This document shows, piece by piece, positions 37,347-45,860 of a stretch of 64,000 nt of DNA. This stretch comes from ChocPot-Mid sp043804925. GTDB taxonomy: Bacteria > Bacteroidota > Ignavibacteria > Kapaibacteriales > UBA2268. How positions within the stretch are numbered: the first letter of the stretch is position 1; each line of letters begins with the position of its first letter. A model generated the notes under the pieces. That model saw only the letters and a list, made by a program, of their open reading frames with translations. It was not told where the DNA came from and ran no database searches. The position numbers and the translations under genes were made by a program. Location: positions 1 through 64,000 of the forward strand of contig JAZDIP010000008.1 in the NCBI GenBank assembly GCA_043804925.1, in the 5' to 3' direction.

Positions 37347-39048
37347 TTAACTCTTCATCTGAACGAATATCTTTAATACGGAGTTGTGGAGTAGTAATAC
37401 CATTGTAAGTATTATCTTCGATATTATAAACAATCGAAAATGGTTTGCCATTAGTGCAGTAGTGTATCTTATCAGCAAGATTGTAGCCGATTGCATCAAT
37501 TTCAAATGACTGGTAAGCACGGAATTTCAAATGATTTTTGCCTACGACTTTTACTCCATTTGCCGAGCGGACACTTTTTGAATAAAATATTGGTTTATAA
37601 TTATCAAAGCCATAAGGAGAAAATTTTTCTAAATTCTGCAAAAAATTAGGAGACAATTCATATAGCTTTAATTCTGAATCTATGATAATTTCCGGCTCGA
37701 GCATACTGTCCGAAATCTGTTCCCTGGCTATTGAATCTAACTTTTCCCTAAAATCGGGAATTAATGACTCTTCCATAGACAAACCCGCGGCATGTTTATG
37801 CCCACCGTATTCAGTAAGCATACTACTGCATTTTTTCAGGGCTTTGTGAATGTCAAAATTTGTTATACTTCTGGCAGAACCTTTTGCGAGTGTATCTATA
37901 GTTGTCATTAAAACAGTTGGCAGATGATACCTGTCAACGAGACGGGAAGCAACAATACCTATTACTCCTGCATGCCAGTGTGGTTGATGAATAACGAGAG
38001 AGCGTCTATCTTTATTCTGTAAAAGTTTATCGGCAATCGGTATGGCTTCTTCAAATGTTTTTTCATCGAAGGCACGCCGCCTTCTGTTTTCATGCTCCAA
38101 TTGCTGTGCTATCTGGAAGGAAGAAGTAGCGTCTTTTTGAATCATCATTTCAACCGACCTCGAAGCGGAACCTAAACGTCCGGCAGCATTAATTAACGGT
38201 GCAAGAGAATAGATAATACTTGATGCATTAATAGTCCCCAATTGCAAATTTGTACAATCAATCAGACCTTTTATTCCGGGTCTCGGATGAGTATTCATTT
38301 GCTCCAGTCCAAAATAAATCAGAGTGCGGTTTTCACCTATCAAAGGTACCATATCTGCCGCTGAAGCAAGTGCTACATAGTCCAGATAAGGATATACCTT
38401 CTCGACAGAACCAAGTTTTATGGCTATACCCTGTATTAACTTGAAAGCTACTCCACAAGCGGCAAGAGACTTGAATGGATATTTGCACTCCGGTTTCAAA
38501 GGGTCCAAAATAGTTAATGCATGTGGAACCATTTCGCCGGGTTCATGGTGGTCACAAATAATTGCCTCAAGTCCGATTTTCTCAACGTAATAAAAGGGTT
38601 CGTATGAAGTGATACCAACGTCAACAGTAATAATAAGCGATGCTCCTGCATCTTTTGCTTTTTGTGCAGAGCTTATCGAAAACCCGTATCCTTCGGTAAA
38701 CCGGTCGGGAATATAATATTCGATATTCCCTCCAATTTCACGAATAAATTGAAGCACCATAGCAGTGCTCGAAGTACCATCAACATCGTAGTCTCCATGA
38801 ATCCAAATCAGTTCATTGTTCTTAACCGCTCTAAGTATTCTTTCCACTGCTTGTTCCATCCCATCCATTAAGAATGGATCATGCAAATCCTCCAAAGAAG
38901 GAAAGAAAAACTTTTTCGCTCCTATCTCATCTTCGACTCCACGAGCAATAAGAACTTTAGCCAAGCTTTTTGGTATTCCCAGTGTACTTCCAATTTTTTG
39001 TATGATACTTTCATCAGGCTTTTTTCTAAAAGTCCATTTATAATTCAA
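37339..39048 (-). CDS. recJ: Single-stranded-DNA exonuclease RecJ
   Basis: A 569-residue 5'-3' exonuclease. The DHH phosphoesterase motifs are present: HGDYDVDGTSSTAM, TVDVGI, CDHHEPGE. The DHHA1 region follows (GVIGIVASRLVDRY, KGSARS, GGHKHAAGLS), then an OB-type C-terminal domain. Length is normal. The start is a TTG at 39048 with AAGG upstream; an out-of-frame ATG lies just before. It acts in recombinational and mismatch repair. Confidence 0.97.
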   Translation of the reverse strand: MNYKWTFRKKPDESIIQKIGSTLGIPKSLAKVLIARGVEDEIGAKKFFFPSLEDLHDPFLMDGMEQAVERILRAVKNNELIWIHGDYDVDGTSSTAMVLQFIREIGGNIEYYIPDRFTEGYGFSISSAQKAKDAGASLIITVDVGITSYEPFYYVEKIGLEAIICDHHEPGEMVPHALTILDPLKPECKYPFKSLAACGVAFKLIQGIAIKLGSVEKVYPYLDYVALASAADMVPLIGENRTLIYFGLEQMNTHPRPGIKGLIDCTNLQLGTINASSIIYSLAPLINAAGRLGSASRSVEMMIQKDATSSFQIAQQLEHENRRRRAFDEKTFEEAIPIADKLLQNKDRRSLVIHQPHWHAGVIGIVASRLVDRYHLPTVLMTTIDTLAKGSARSITNFDIHKALKKCSSMLTEYGGHKHAAGLSMEESLIPDFREKLDSIAREQISDSMLEPEIIIDSELKLYELSPNFLQNLEKFSPYGFDNYKPIFYSKSVRSANGVKVVGKNHLKFRAYQSFEIDAIGYNLADKIHYCTNGKPFSIVYNIEDNTYNGITTPQLRIKDIRSDEELNV

Positions 39049-39277
39049 CCATATACCTTAATTAATTTATTTATTAAGGCAAATATAATTAAATTAAACT
39101 CCATAAAAAAGGAAAAGTGTGTAATTTTTTTGACACTTTTTATATATATTAATATAAATTAATATTAAATTCATTGATAATTTAAAAATTTATGCTTTTT
39201 CTTCATATAATCGTATTTTTGTAAACATGTTGAAATAATTCCAAGTAAGGATGATTGTATTTAGTTTTTAAAATTTG

Positions 39278-40294
39278 ATGAAAGATTTTGAGAAAATATT
39301 AGACAGGAAAAAAACTCCTTCTTTAAAATATAAGAAGAGAAAAACGAAAAGAACAGTTACTAAAGAAAGTGGAATAGTTCCTGAGAATGCTCTGAAGGGA
39401 CTTGTCTCGGGAATTATAGGTACGACGATTCTTGTCGAAACTGAAAAATCAGGATTATTTGAATGCTCTACTGCAGGCGTTGTCGTCTCAAAAAACGAGA
39501 ACCAGTCTATTGTTGCAGTTGGTGATTGGGTCTATTTTTTACCTGACGAAAAACATTTTGAAAGAATAGGTGCTATCATAAAGGTTGACGAACGTAAAAA
39601 CCATTTTTCGCGAAAAGAAGTCGGTTATGAAAAGGAAGATGTAATAGCCGCTAATATTGATAAATTAATTATCATGTTATCTGTTAAATCTCCAAAGTAT
39701 AATAAAAGATTATTAGACAGATTCCTAGTAACAGCAGAACTGAACGGCGTAGAGCCGATAATATGCATTAACAAAATTGATTTGGGTGTTTTTGAAGAAT
39801 TAAAAAAAGATTTTCAGTTTTATTATAATTTTAAATATAAAGTTTATTTTATCAGTGCCAAAGAGAGATTCGGGCTTGATGAATTATTAGATGAAATTAG
39901 TAATTCAACTTGTGTTTTAACAGGACCATCAGGTTCAGGCAAATCAACTTTTATTAATGCAATTTTGGAAAATACAGGACAAACAGTAAGAGAAACAAGT
40001 AATAAAACTAATAAGGGAAAACATACAACAAGTGCAGTTAATATGTTTGCTTTACCTAATGGAGGAAAAATTATTGACACACCGGGTGTCCGGGAATTTG
40101 GTATCTGGGGATTGGAGAAAAACGAAGTTGCTCTATATTTCCATGAATTTGACGAATTTAATCCACAATGTAAATACTATCCCTGCACACATACACATGA
40201 ACCGGATTGTGCAGTGATTGAAGCTTTGGAAAAAGGAAAAATTGATTTAGAAAGATACCAAAGTTATTTGAATCAATATGATTCTTTAAAGTGA
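39278..40294 (+). CDS. rsgA: Ribosome small-subunit GTPase RsgA
   Basis: A 338-residue circularly permuted GTPase that acts in late 30S maturation. After a basic N-terminal tail (RKKTPSLKYKKRKTKRT) come the OB domain, G4 motif (CINKIDLG), G5 (SAKERFG), G1/P-loop (GPSGSGKST), G2-like (NKGKHTT) and G3 (DTPGVREFG). The C-terminal zinc site follows (CKYYPCTHTHEPDC). The start is the ATG at 39278 rather than the TTG before it. It is divergent from recJ; the gap contains an inverted repeat AAAAGTGT/ACACTTTT (39113-39140). Confidence 0.97.
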   Translation: MKDFEKILDRKKTPSLKYKKRKTKRTVTKESGIVPENALKGLVSGIIGTTILVETEKSGLFECSTAGVVVSKNENQSIVAVGDWVYFLPDEKHFERIGAIIKVDERKNHFSRKEVGYEKEDVIAANIDKLIIMLSVKSPKYNKRLLDRFLVTAELNGVEPIICINKIDLGVFEELKKDFQFYYNFKYKVYFISAKERFGLDELLDEISNSTCVLTGPSGSGKSTFINAILENTGQTVRETSNKTNKGKHTTSAVNMFALPNGGKIIDTPGVREFGIWGLEKNEVALYFHEFDEFNPQCKYYPCTHTHEPDCAVIEALEKGKIDLERYQSYLNQYDSLK

Positions 40295-40370
40295 AAATTA
40301 TAACGGTAATTTATTATGACAAATAAATTTCGTATTTTTGCACTCCCCAAAACAATTGATTATTGACAAA

Positions 40371-40457
<87 letters not shown>

Positions 40458-40464
40458 CGGCTTT

Positions 40465-40553
40465 AGAAGATAGAAAATAGAAGATAGAAGATAGAAAATA
40501 GAAGATAGAAGATAGAAGATAGAAAATAGAAGATAGAAGATAGAATATAGAAT
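40465..40553. repeat. AGATAGAAGATAGAAA tandem array (left arm)
   Basis: About a dozen copies of ATAGAAG/ATAGAAA lie between tRNA-Ser and the four-helix-bundle gene. The inverted version of the array lies at 40983-41024 on the other side of that gene. Confidence 0.9.
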
Positions 40554-40566
40554 TTTTGGAAAAGAA

Positions 40567-40947
40567 ATGCTTGATAACAGAAATAATTTGTACAATAAAG
40601 CTTTGGAGTTTTCAAAGGAGTTAGTTTTTTTATACAGAGAATTAACTAAAAAAGGTGTTGAGAAGGAACTTCTGAATCAGGTGCTGAGAAGTGGAACATC
40701 AATAGGTGCTAACATATCTGAAGCACAGGGTTCAATTTCTGAAAATGATTATTTGGCTAAGATACATACAGCTTTTAAAGAAGCACTCGAAACACGATTC
40801 TGGATTGAATTATTGTTCAAAACCGGTGATTTAAGTGCCAAAAAATTTGATATTCTTGACCCATTGTTAACTGAGATACAAAAAATATTATATTCGATGA
40901 TAAAGGGAATTAATATAAAGAAAGAAAAACAATTTTTAAAAAAGTAA
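40567..40947 (+). CDS. Four-helix-bundle protein, S23/rRNA-intervening-sequence family
   Basis: A 126-residue helical protein of the S23 family (the type encoded in 23S rRNA intervening sequences): ALEFSKELVFLYRELTKKG, LRSGTSIGANISEAQGSISENDYLAKI and KEALETRFWIELL are its hallmark phrases. Function is unsettled; some relatives are diversity-generating-retroelement partners, but no reverse transcriptase is present here. It sits between two tRNA genes and is framed by inverted copies of a TAGAAGATAGAAA-type array, suggesting insertion as a unit. Confidence 0.9.
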   Translation: MLDNRNNLYNKALEFSKELVFLYRELTKKGVEKELLNQVLRSGTSIGANISEAQGSISENDYLAKIHTAFKEALETRFWIELLFKTGDLSAKKFDILDPLLTEIQKILYSMIKGINIKKEKQFLKK

Positions 40948-40982
40948 ATTAATTCTAATTCTAAAGCTAATTCTAAAATCTG

Positions 40983-41024
40983 TTTTCTATCTTCTATTTT
41001 CTATATTCTATTTTCTATTTTCTA
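40983..41024. repeat. TTTTCTATCTTCTA array (right arm, inverted)
   Basis: Reverse-complement copy of the purine array at 40465-40553, ending six bases before tRNA-Leu. Together the two arrays form imperfect inverted repeats around the four-helix-bundle gene. Confidence 0.88.
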
Positions 41025-41029
41025 AAGCC

Positions 41030-41113
41030 GCCCGGATGGCGGAATTGGCAGACGCGCTACATTCAGGGTGTAGTCTTCGCAAGGGGGTGCAGGTTCAAGT
41101 CCTGTTCCGGGCA
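41030..41113 (+). tRNA. tRNA-Leu (anticodon CAG)
   Basis: An 84-base class II tRNA. The acceptor GCCCGGA pairs perfectly with TCCGGGC, the anticodon stem-loop is CTACA-TTCAGGG-TGTAG giving CAG, and the T-arm is GCAGG-TTCAAGT-CCTGT. The discriminator is A; CCA is not encoded. It reads codon CUG. Confidence 0.97.
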
Positions 41114-41177
41114 CGGATTTAGAAATGAGAAATTAGAAAGAAGAAATTAGCAAAATGGTATTCAAAATATTGAGTTA

Positions 41178-41558
41178 CTAATTTAGATTGAGTATCTCTT
41201 TAACTTTGTCTAAAAATTCAATTCTATCAATCGGTTTTTCAAAATATGCAGTTGGTGGACTTACCTGCTTTCTTGAAGATATAAAATCTTTAAAATCCGT
41301 TGTTACTCCGGTAATTATTATTATAGGAATATGTTTTGTTTCCTCACATTCCTGTAAATTTCTGAAAGCTCTAACACCGGATTCTTCAGGCATAGTTATG
41401 TCTAATGTTATCAAATCAGGTTTTTCGGACTTTGCCATCTGAAAACATTCCCTGCCATTTTTTGCCGATACTGTGTCAAAACCATTATCATTTAAAAATG
41501 TGGACAGATATGTAACTACATCAGGTTCGTCATCAACGATTAAAATTTTATTATTCAT
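41178..41558 (-). CDS. Single-domain response regulator
   Basis: A 126-residue CheY-like receiver: acidic pocket VDDEPD, phospho-acceptor aspartate in LITLDITMPEESG, switch threonine in IIITGVT, and conserved Lys in YFEKPID. No output domain. It is third in a minus-strand set after the histidine kinase and another receiver, so it is probably a relay or a protein-interaction regulator. Confidence 0.93.
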   Translation of the reverse strand: MNNKILIVDDEPDVVTYLSTFLNDNGFDTVSAKNGRECFQMAKSEKPDLITLDITMPEESGVRAFRNLQECEETKHIPIIIITGVTTDFKDFISSRKQVSPPTAYFEKPIDRIEFLDKVKEILNLN

Positions 41559-41586
41559 ATTTTACCAAAATAATTATTCACTATTA

Positions 41587-42114
41587 TTATTTATTTTTAT
41601 CAAGCATCTCCAGTGCTTTTCTTAAAGTATCTGCATCAGCTCCGGCTAATGTTTCGGCTAATTTGTTTCTCAATTCATCTGCGTCAATAGGTTTTTTTCT
41701 GTTTTTAATTTCTTCAGGTGGTTCGATGTTTAATAACTGGCAAACCTTTTCGATATAATTTTCGGGCTTAACCGGTTTTTCAAGATAAACTCCGGGACCT
41801 TGCATCATCATAGTATCGAAGTCAACTTTACCCAAATCATCTCTTGCATGACCCGTTACAATTAAAACCGGTATCTTTGTCCATTCTTTGTTTTTTTGCA
41901 AATCGCGAAAAAATTTTACACCTGAATGTTTGGGCATAACAAGGTCAAGTGAAATTAAATCAGGGATTTCTTTTTGAACTGCAGCCAACGCCTCGAATCC
42001 GTCACAGGCAGTACTGACATTAAATCCATATTCCTTGAGTGCAGAACTAAGATAATTTCGAACGTCTGCTTCATCATCTACTACAAGTATTTTTTTATTA
42101 TTCATACTTTCCAT
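41587..42114 (-). CDS. Response regulator with short C-terminal helical tail
   Basis: A 175-residue receiver protein from the ATG at 42114, chosen because GGAG lies six bases upstream; an ATG 12 bases earlier and another nine bases later are possible. Receiver motifs are VDDEAD, LISLDLVMPKHSG, VLIVTGHA and YLEKPVKP. A loop insertion (GKVDFDTMMMQGP) lies before the Lys. A ~45-residue tail follows (ELRNKLAETLAGADADTLRKALEML), predicted helical, and is not a DNA-binding domain. It sits 30 bases after the kinase gene. Confidence 0.92.
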   Translation of the reverse strand: MESMNNKKILVVDDEADVRNYLSSALKEYGFNVSTACDGFEALAAVQKEIPDLISLDLVMPKHSGVKFFRDLQKNKEWTKIPVLIVTGHARDDLGKVDFDTMMMQGPGVYLEKPVKPENYIEKVCQLLNIEPPEEIKNRKKPIDADELRNKLAETLAGADADTLRKALEMLDKNK

Positions 42115-42144
42115 TTTGAACTCCATTATGTTTATATTTATTTT

Positions 42145-43944
42145 TTAATTTAATATTTCACTTGCCAGCAATTCCAATGTTTTTCTCGAAAGAGAAATTC
42201 TGAAAATTGAACCCTCACCTACATCAGAATTTACTTCAATTTTTCCACCATGTTCGATTATTATTTTATTCGTTGTTAACAAACCAAGCCCCGTGCCTTT
42301 TGAACCTTTTGTAGTGAAGAAAGTTGTAAAGACATTTTTAAGAACCTCAGCTTCCATGCCGCAACCATTGTCAATAACTTCGAATATCAATAAATCATCC
42401 TTATCTTTTGTTCTTAAAATAACCTCACCTTTTTTGTCCTCTCTTAAAACAGCGGCATCTATTGCGTTTGAGAGTAAATTAGTCAGACACGCTTCAATGC
42501 CTTCATGGTCGAGTAGTGCCGGTTTTAAATCTTTTTGTAAATCTGCAATTAATTTAACGTTTTGAGATTTTGCTGTTTCTTTATACAACTCAATTATTTC
42601 TTCAATAATCTTGTTAGGTTCTGTAAGTTCAAGAGTCGGTAATTTTCCTTTAGCAAAAGATAAAAATCCCTTCACAAGATTTGTCGTTTTATAAAAATTC
42701 TTTTGCAGTATTTCCCAGCCCTCAACAATACGTGTAGCATCACCTTTTCTTAGTCCGATATCTACTATATACATACCACCTTCGAGTCCCATCAGTAAAT
42801 TTTTAATTGTATGAGCCAAACCGGCTACTGTTTGCCCAACAGCACCCAATCTTTCTGCTTCGAGTTTTTTCTTCTCAAGTTCGATGATAGGCCGTAAATC
42901 TTGTATAAATGCAACTTTCCCTATATCTTTTTTCTTACTTTTAAGTTTAAGAGCATTGAATCTTACCGGAACATCTTCGCCTGTACTGGTTTTAACCTTT
43001 GTTTCATTTAAATTTACAATGCTTGAATCATCATTGTTCTCCTTGAAAAATACTTCCGGCAGCATTTCTTTTACCTGATATAAAACAGGTTTTTTAAATG
43101 ATTGCCAGTTCAATATTTTTTTAGCTGATTGATTGATGATTTCAACTTTGTCATTCTCGTTCATCGCTAAGATACCATCTTCTGCATTATCAATTAAAGT
43201 AGCATAAAAATCATGGGCTTTCCTGAGTTGTTCTTCTAAGTTGTGCAAATCTGATATATCGGTAGCAATTTCCATGACCAACTGGACACCTTCTCTCGTA
43301 ACTGAAAGTGGGGTTGTATTCACAATATAATGTGTCTCAAAACCTAAAAATGATTTACCAACCTCGGCAGAGATATGTTCCTGTCCATCTTTAAAAGTTT
43401 GTGCAGCAGGGCAGTATCTGCATTTGCGTTTACGCTTCTTGTAAACCTCATAACATTTTTTCCCTTTACTATCACCGAAAGTATCACGAAACTTTTTATT
43501 TGCCCTTACGATTCTGAATTCCTTATCAATGATTGTCAGATAACTTGGCACTCTCTCGAAAAGTAAATTATATTGTTCCTGAAATCTTGTAGTATCGGTA
43601 ATATCAACTGACATTTCAATAATATATTTAATCTCGTCGTTTTCATTTTTAACAGGAGCAAGGTGAACTACATAATGACATGTTTTACCATTCTTGTCAA
43701 TTCCCGATTCGTTTGAAACAATAGTCTCACCAAAATCAAAAACTCTGTCTAACTGGCAATGCCTGCACTTCTTTCCGTGATTTTTATAAACCTCATAGCA
43801 TTTCTTTTTTTCTTCTTTACCAAAATACTCCCTGAAGTTCTTATTTGCCTCTATAATATTATACTCCCTGTCTATAATCGCAATATTATAAGGGACCATA
43901 TCAAATAAGTTATTTGCTATATATTTTGATATTTCTTTTTTCAT
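42145..43944 (-). CDS. PAS-domain sensor histidine kinase with cysteine-rich PAS domains
   Basis: A 599-residue soluble kinase. Three PAS domains lie at ~10-125, ~130-245 and ~255-370. The first two share an unusual insert, KKCYEVYK-x6/7-KCRxC, giving three cysteines each, which could bind metal or sense redox. A HisKA-like helix carries the phospho-acceptor in LAHTIKNLLMGLEGG, and the HATPase has N and G boxes (NLLSNAIDAA, DNGCGM, KGTGLGLLTT). No membrane segment is present. It is divergent from the K-M-O-P/J redox operon at 44416 and linked to two receivers, suggesting redox control of that operon or of neighbouring respiration genes. Confidence 0.92.
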   Translation of the reverse strand: MKKEISKYIANNLFDMVPYNIAIIDREYNIIEANKNFREYFGKEEKKKCYEVYKNHGKKCRHCQLDRVFDFGETIVSNESGIDKNGKTCHYVVHLAPVKNENDEIKYIIEMSVDITDTTRFQEQYNLLFERVPSYLTIIDKEFRIVRANKKFRDTFGDSKGKKCYEVYKKRKRKCRYCPAAQTFKDGQEHISAEVGKSFLGFETHYIVNTTPLSVTREGVQLVMEIATDISDLHNLEEQLRKAHDFYATLIDNAEDGILAMNENDKVEIINQSAKKILNWQSFKKPVLYQVKEMLPEVFFKENNDDSSIVNLNETKVKTSTGEDVPVRFNALKLKSKKKDIGKVAFIQDLRPIIELEKKKLEAERLGAVGQTVAGLAHTIKNLLMGLEGGMYIVDIGLRKGDATRIVEGWEILQKNFYKTTNLVKGFLSFAKGKLPTLELTEPNKIIEEIIELYKETAKSQNVKLIADLQKDLKPALLDHEGIEACLTNLLSNAIDAAVLREDKKGEVILRTKDKDDLLIFEVIDNGCGMEAEVLKNVFTTFFTTKGSKGTGLGLLTTNKIIIEHGGKIEVNSDVGEGSIFRISLSRKTLELLASEILN

Positions 43945-44415
43945 CAATTTTCTTTCATTTTATAATCTACAATTTAAGAAATTCTAATGATTATTGTTAA
44001 TTTATGAAATTATATAAAAAGTTTAATTCAGCATCAATAAAAACCATCAAAAACATGTACAGTGAAATTAATAAATATTCATAATAATCAATTTAAGTCT
44101 TTGATACATGGTTAAATCTAATATTTTTACTATCTAAAAATATGATTAAAACTAATTAATATAACTGCAAGTGATTGTATTTATAGTAGGTTAAAGATAC
44201 AACAATCAGATTACATAATATTATTATTTTTCATTTTCATTCAATTTTCAAAAAATTCTATTATAAATTTGTTTGTAATCTAATACGATAATTTTATATG
44301 TATTGAGTAGATTAATTGGATTTTCTAGTTTTAATATTATTGAAATTATTTTGGAAGCAAAACTCAATTGCTATAATATTACGAAAAAATTGTAAAACTA
44401 AATAGATGGAATAAA
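43945..44415. other. Divergent intergenic region between kinase and redox operon
   Basis: About 470 bases of very AT-rich DNA with no open frame of note. It must hold the promoters for the kinase set (minus) and the redox operon (plus), but no TTTG-N19-TAnnTTTG pair stands out. The ribosome site before 44416 is weak (TGGAATAAA). Confidence 0.5.
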
Positions 44416-45795
44416 ATGTTTAAAGAGAAGTCAATTTGGAACAAACTCGAGGGTAAAACTACTCCTGAAATGAAGTATATTATTGAGAAACCTCCAAAAG
44501 GTGATAGGGTCTCAAGGTTTTTAGAGATTTTTGCAGTTATGCTGAAGCACACAAATTACAGACCAATATTGGAGCAATATGTAAAGATATCTGCAAAATG
44601 TTCTAGATGCAGTGTCGCATGCCATATTTATCAGGTTACTCAAGATCCAAAAGATATACCATGTTATCGTTCGGAACTATTGCTTAGAATTTATCGAAGG
44701 TATTTTTCTTTGGAGGGTTCAATCTATGGGAGATTATTTGGCGGATATGAATTGAAGGAGGAAGATATTGATGAAATGGCAAATTCATTTTGGAAATGTA
44801 CTGCGTGCAGAAAATGTGTTCTTGAATGTCCAATGGGAATTGACCATGGATTATTAACACACCTTGCACGATATATAATGGCAGAAATGGATATTTCACC
44901 AAGAGCATTAATTATTTCGACGAGAGAGCAACTTGAAGGAAAAACCCGGAACACATCTGCAATACCGTGGATAGGAATGGCTGATTCGATAGAATTCCTC
45001 GAAGAAGAAATCAAGGAAATGCACGATGTAGATGTTAAATTTCCGATTGATGTCGAAGGGGCGGAATACTTGTTTGTTACTCCTGTTTCAGACTGGCTTA
45101 TGGAAGCTGAATCATTGATGGGTATAGCATGTGCAATGCATGCCGGGGAAGTCAGCTGGACAATGAGCTCAAAATTTAATGATGCAATTAACTACGGCTT
45201 GTTCTATAGCGATTCAATCTTGAAGAGAAATCTTATGGAAATAGCTGAAGAGTTTAAAAGATTGAAATGCAAAAAAATATTAATGGGCGAATGTGGACAT
45301 GCTACAAGGAGTGCATGGTTTATGCCTACTTATTGGGAGGGTGGTAATGTCCCTGAAATAGTTCATTGTATGGAATTAACTGATAGACTGATTAAGGAAG
45401 GCAAAATTAAACTTGACCCAAATGTTGTTACCGAAAGAGTAACATACCATGACCCATGTAATATAGCAAGACAATCAAGGATAATAGAACCGCCAAGAGA
45501 TATTTTAAAATCCTTCTGTAAAGACTTTGTAGAAATGACTCCGAATAAAAGTGAAAACTATTGCTGTGGCGGAGGTGGCGGAACCGTTTCTATAGATGAA
45601 ATCAGAAAATACAGAACTGCTGTCGGAGGCAGGAGAAAAGCCCAGCAGATAATTGATACAGGAGCTCATTATGTTGTAGCACCATGCGCTAATTGTAAGA
45701 AGCAATTTAGGGAGTTAATGGAAGATAACAAAGTCGATGGTGAACTGGTTGGTTTGCACGACTTGATTCTTAAGGCAATTATTTTTGATAAATAA
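44416..45795 (+). CDS. DsrK/HmcF/TmcB-like iron-sulfur protein
   Basis: A 459-residue HdrD-type cytoplasmic subunit, clearly related to the DsrK of this window: shared segments include MGECGH, YHDPCNIARQ...EPP and NYCCGGGGG. The N-terminal cluster motif is SAKCSRCSVAC, where the first cysteine of the usual four-cysteine motif appears to be serine; the second (CTACRKCVLECP) is complete. The CCG domain ends with CANCKKQF. In Hmc and Tmc complexes such a subunit handles a thiol/disulfide or electron-transfer step on the cytoplasmic side. It is the first gene of a four-gene operon with the NarI-like gene. Confidence 0.85.
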   Translation: MFKEKSIWNKLEGKTTPEMKYIIEKPPKGDRVSRFLEIFAVMLKHTNYRPILEQYVKISAKCSRCSVACHIYQVTQDPKDIPCYRSELLLRIYRRYFSLEGSIYGRLFGGYELKEEDIDEMANSFWKCTACRKCVLECPMGIDHGLLTHLARYIMAEMDISPRALIISTREQLEGKTRNTSAIPWIGMADSIEFLEEEIKEMHDVDVKFPIDVEGAEYLFVTPVSDWLMEAESLMGIACAMHAGEVSWTMSSKFNDAINYGLFYSDSILKRNLMEIAEEFKRLKCKKILMGECGHATRSAWFMPTYWEGGNVPEIVHCMELTDRLIKEGKIKLDPNVVTERVTYHDPCNIARQSRIIEPPRDILKSFCKDFVEMTPNKSENYCCGGGGGTVSIDEIRKYRTAVGGRRKAQQIIDTGAHYVVAPCANCKKQFRELMEDNKVDGELVGLHDLILKAIIFDK

Positions 45796-45860
45796 TGCTT
45801 TGGAATTGTTGTATTTGTTCATTTGAAATAAAAATTAAAATAATATAAAAGGAAGAGTTT

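Noticed and set aside
40465..40553. Possible CRISPR-like array
   Set aside because: Units are 7-16 bases with no spacers of constant length and no cas genes nearby; it is a simple tandem repeat.
40567..40947. Four-helix-bundle protein as the accessory (Avd) of a diversity-generating retroelement
   Set aside because: No reverse transcriptase, template repeat or variable repeat found in the surrounding sequence.
44416..45795. Calling the DsrK-like gene a glycolate oxidase or GlpC subunit
   Set aside because: The closest visible likeness is to DsrK of the same window, and the NarI-like, ferredoxin and NrfD partners fit Hmc/Dsr complexes rather than glycolate or glycerol oxidation.
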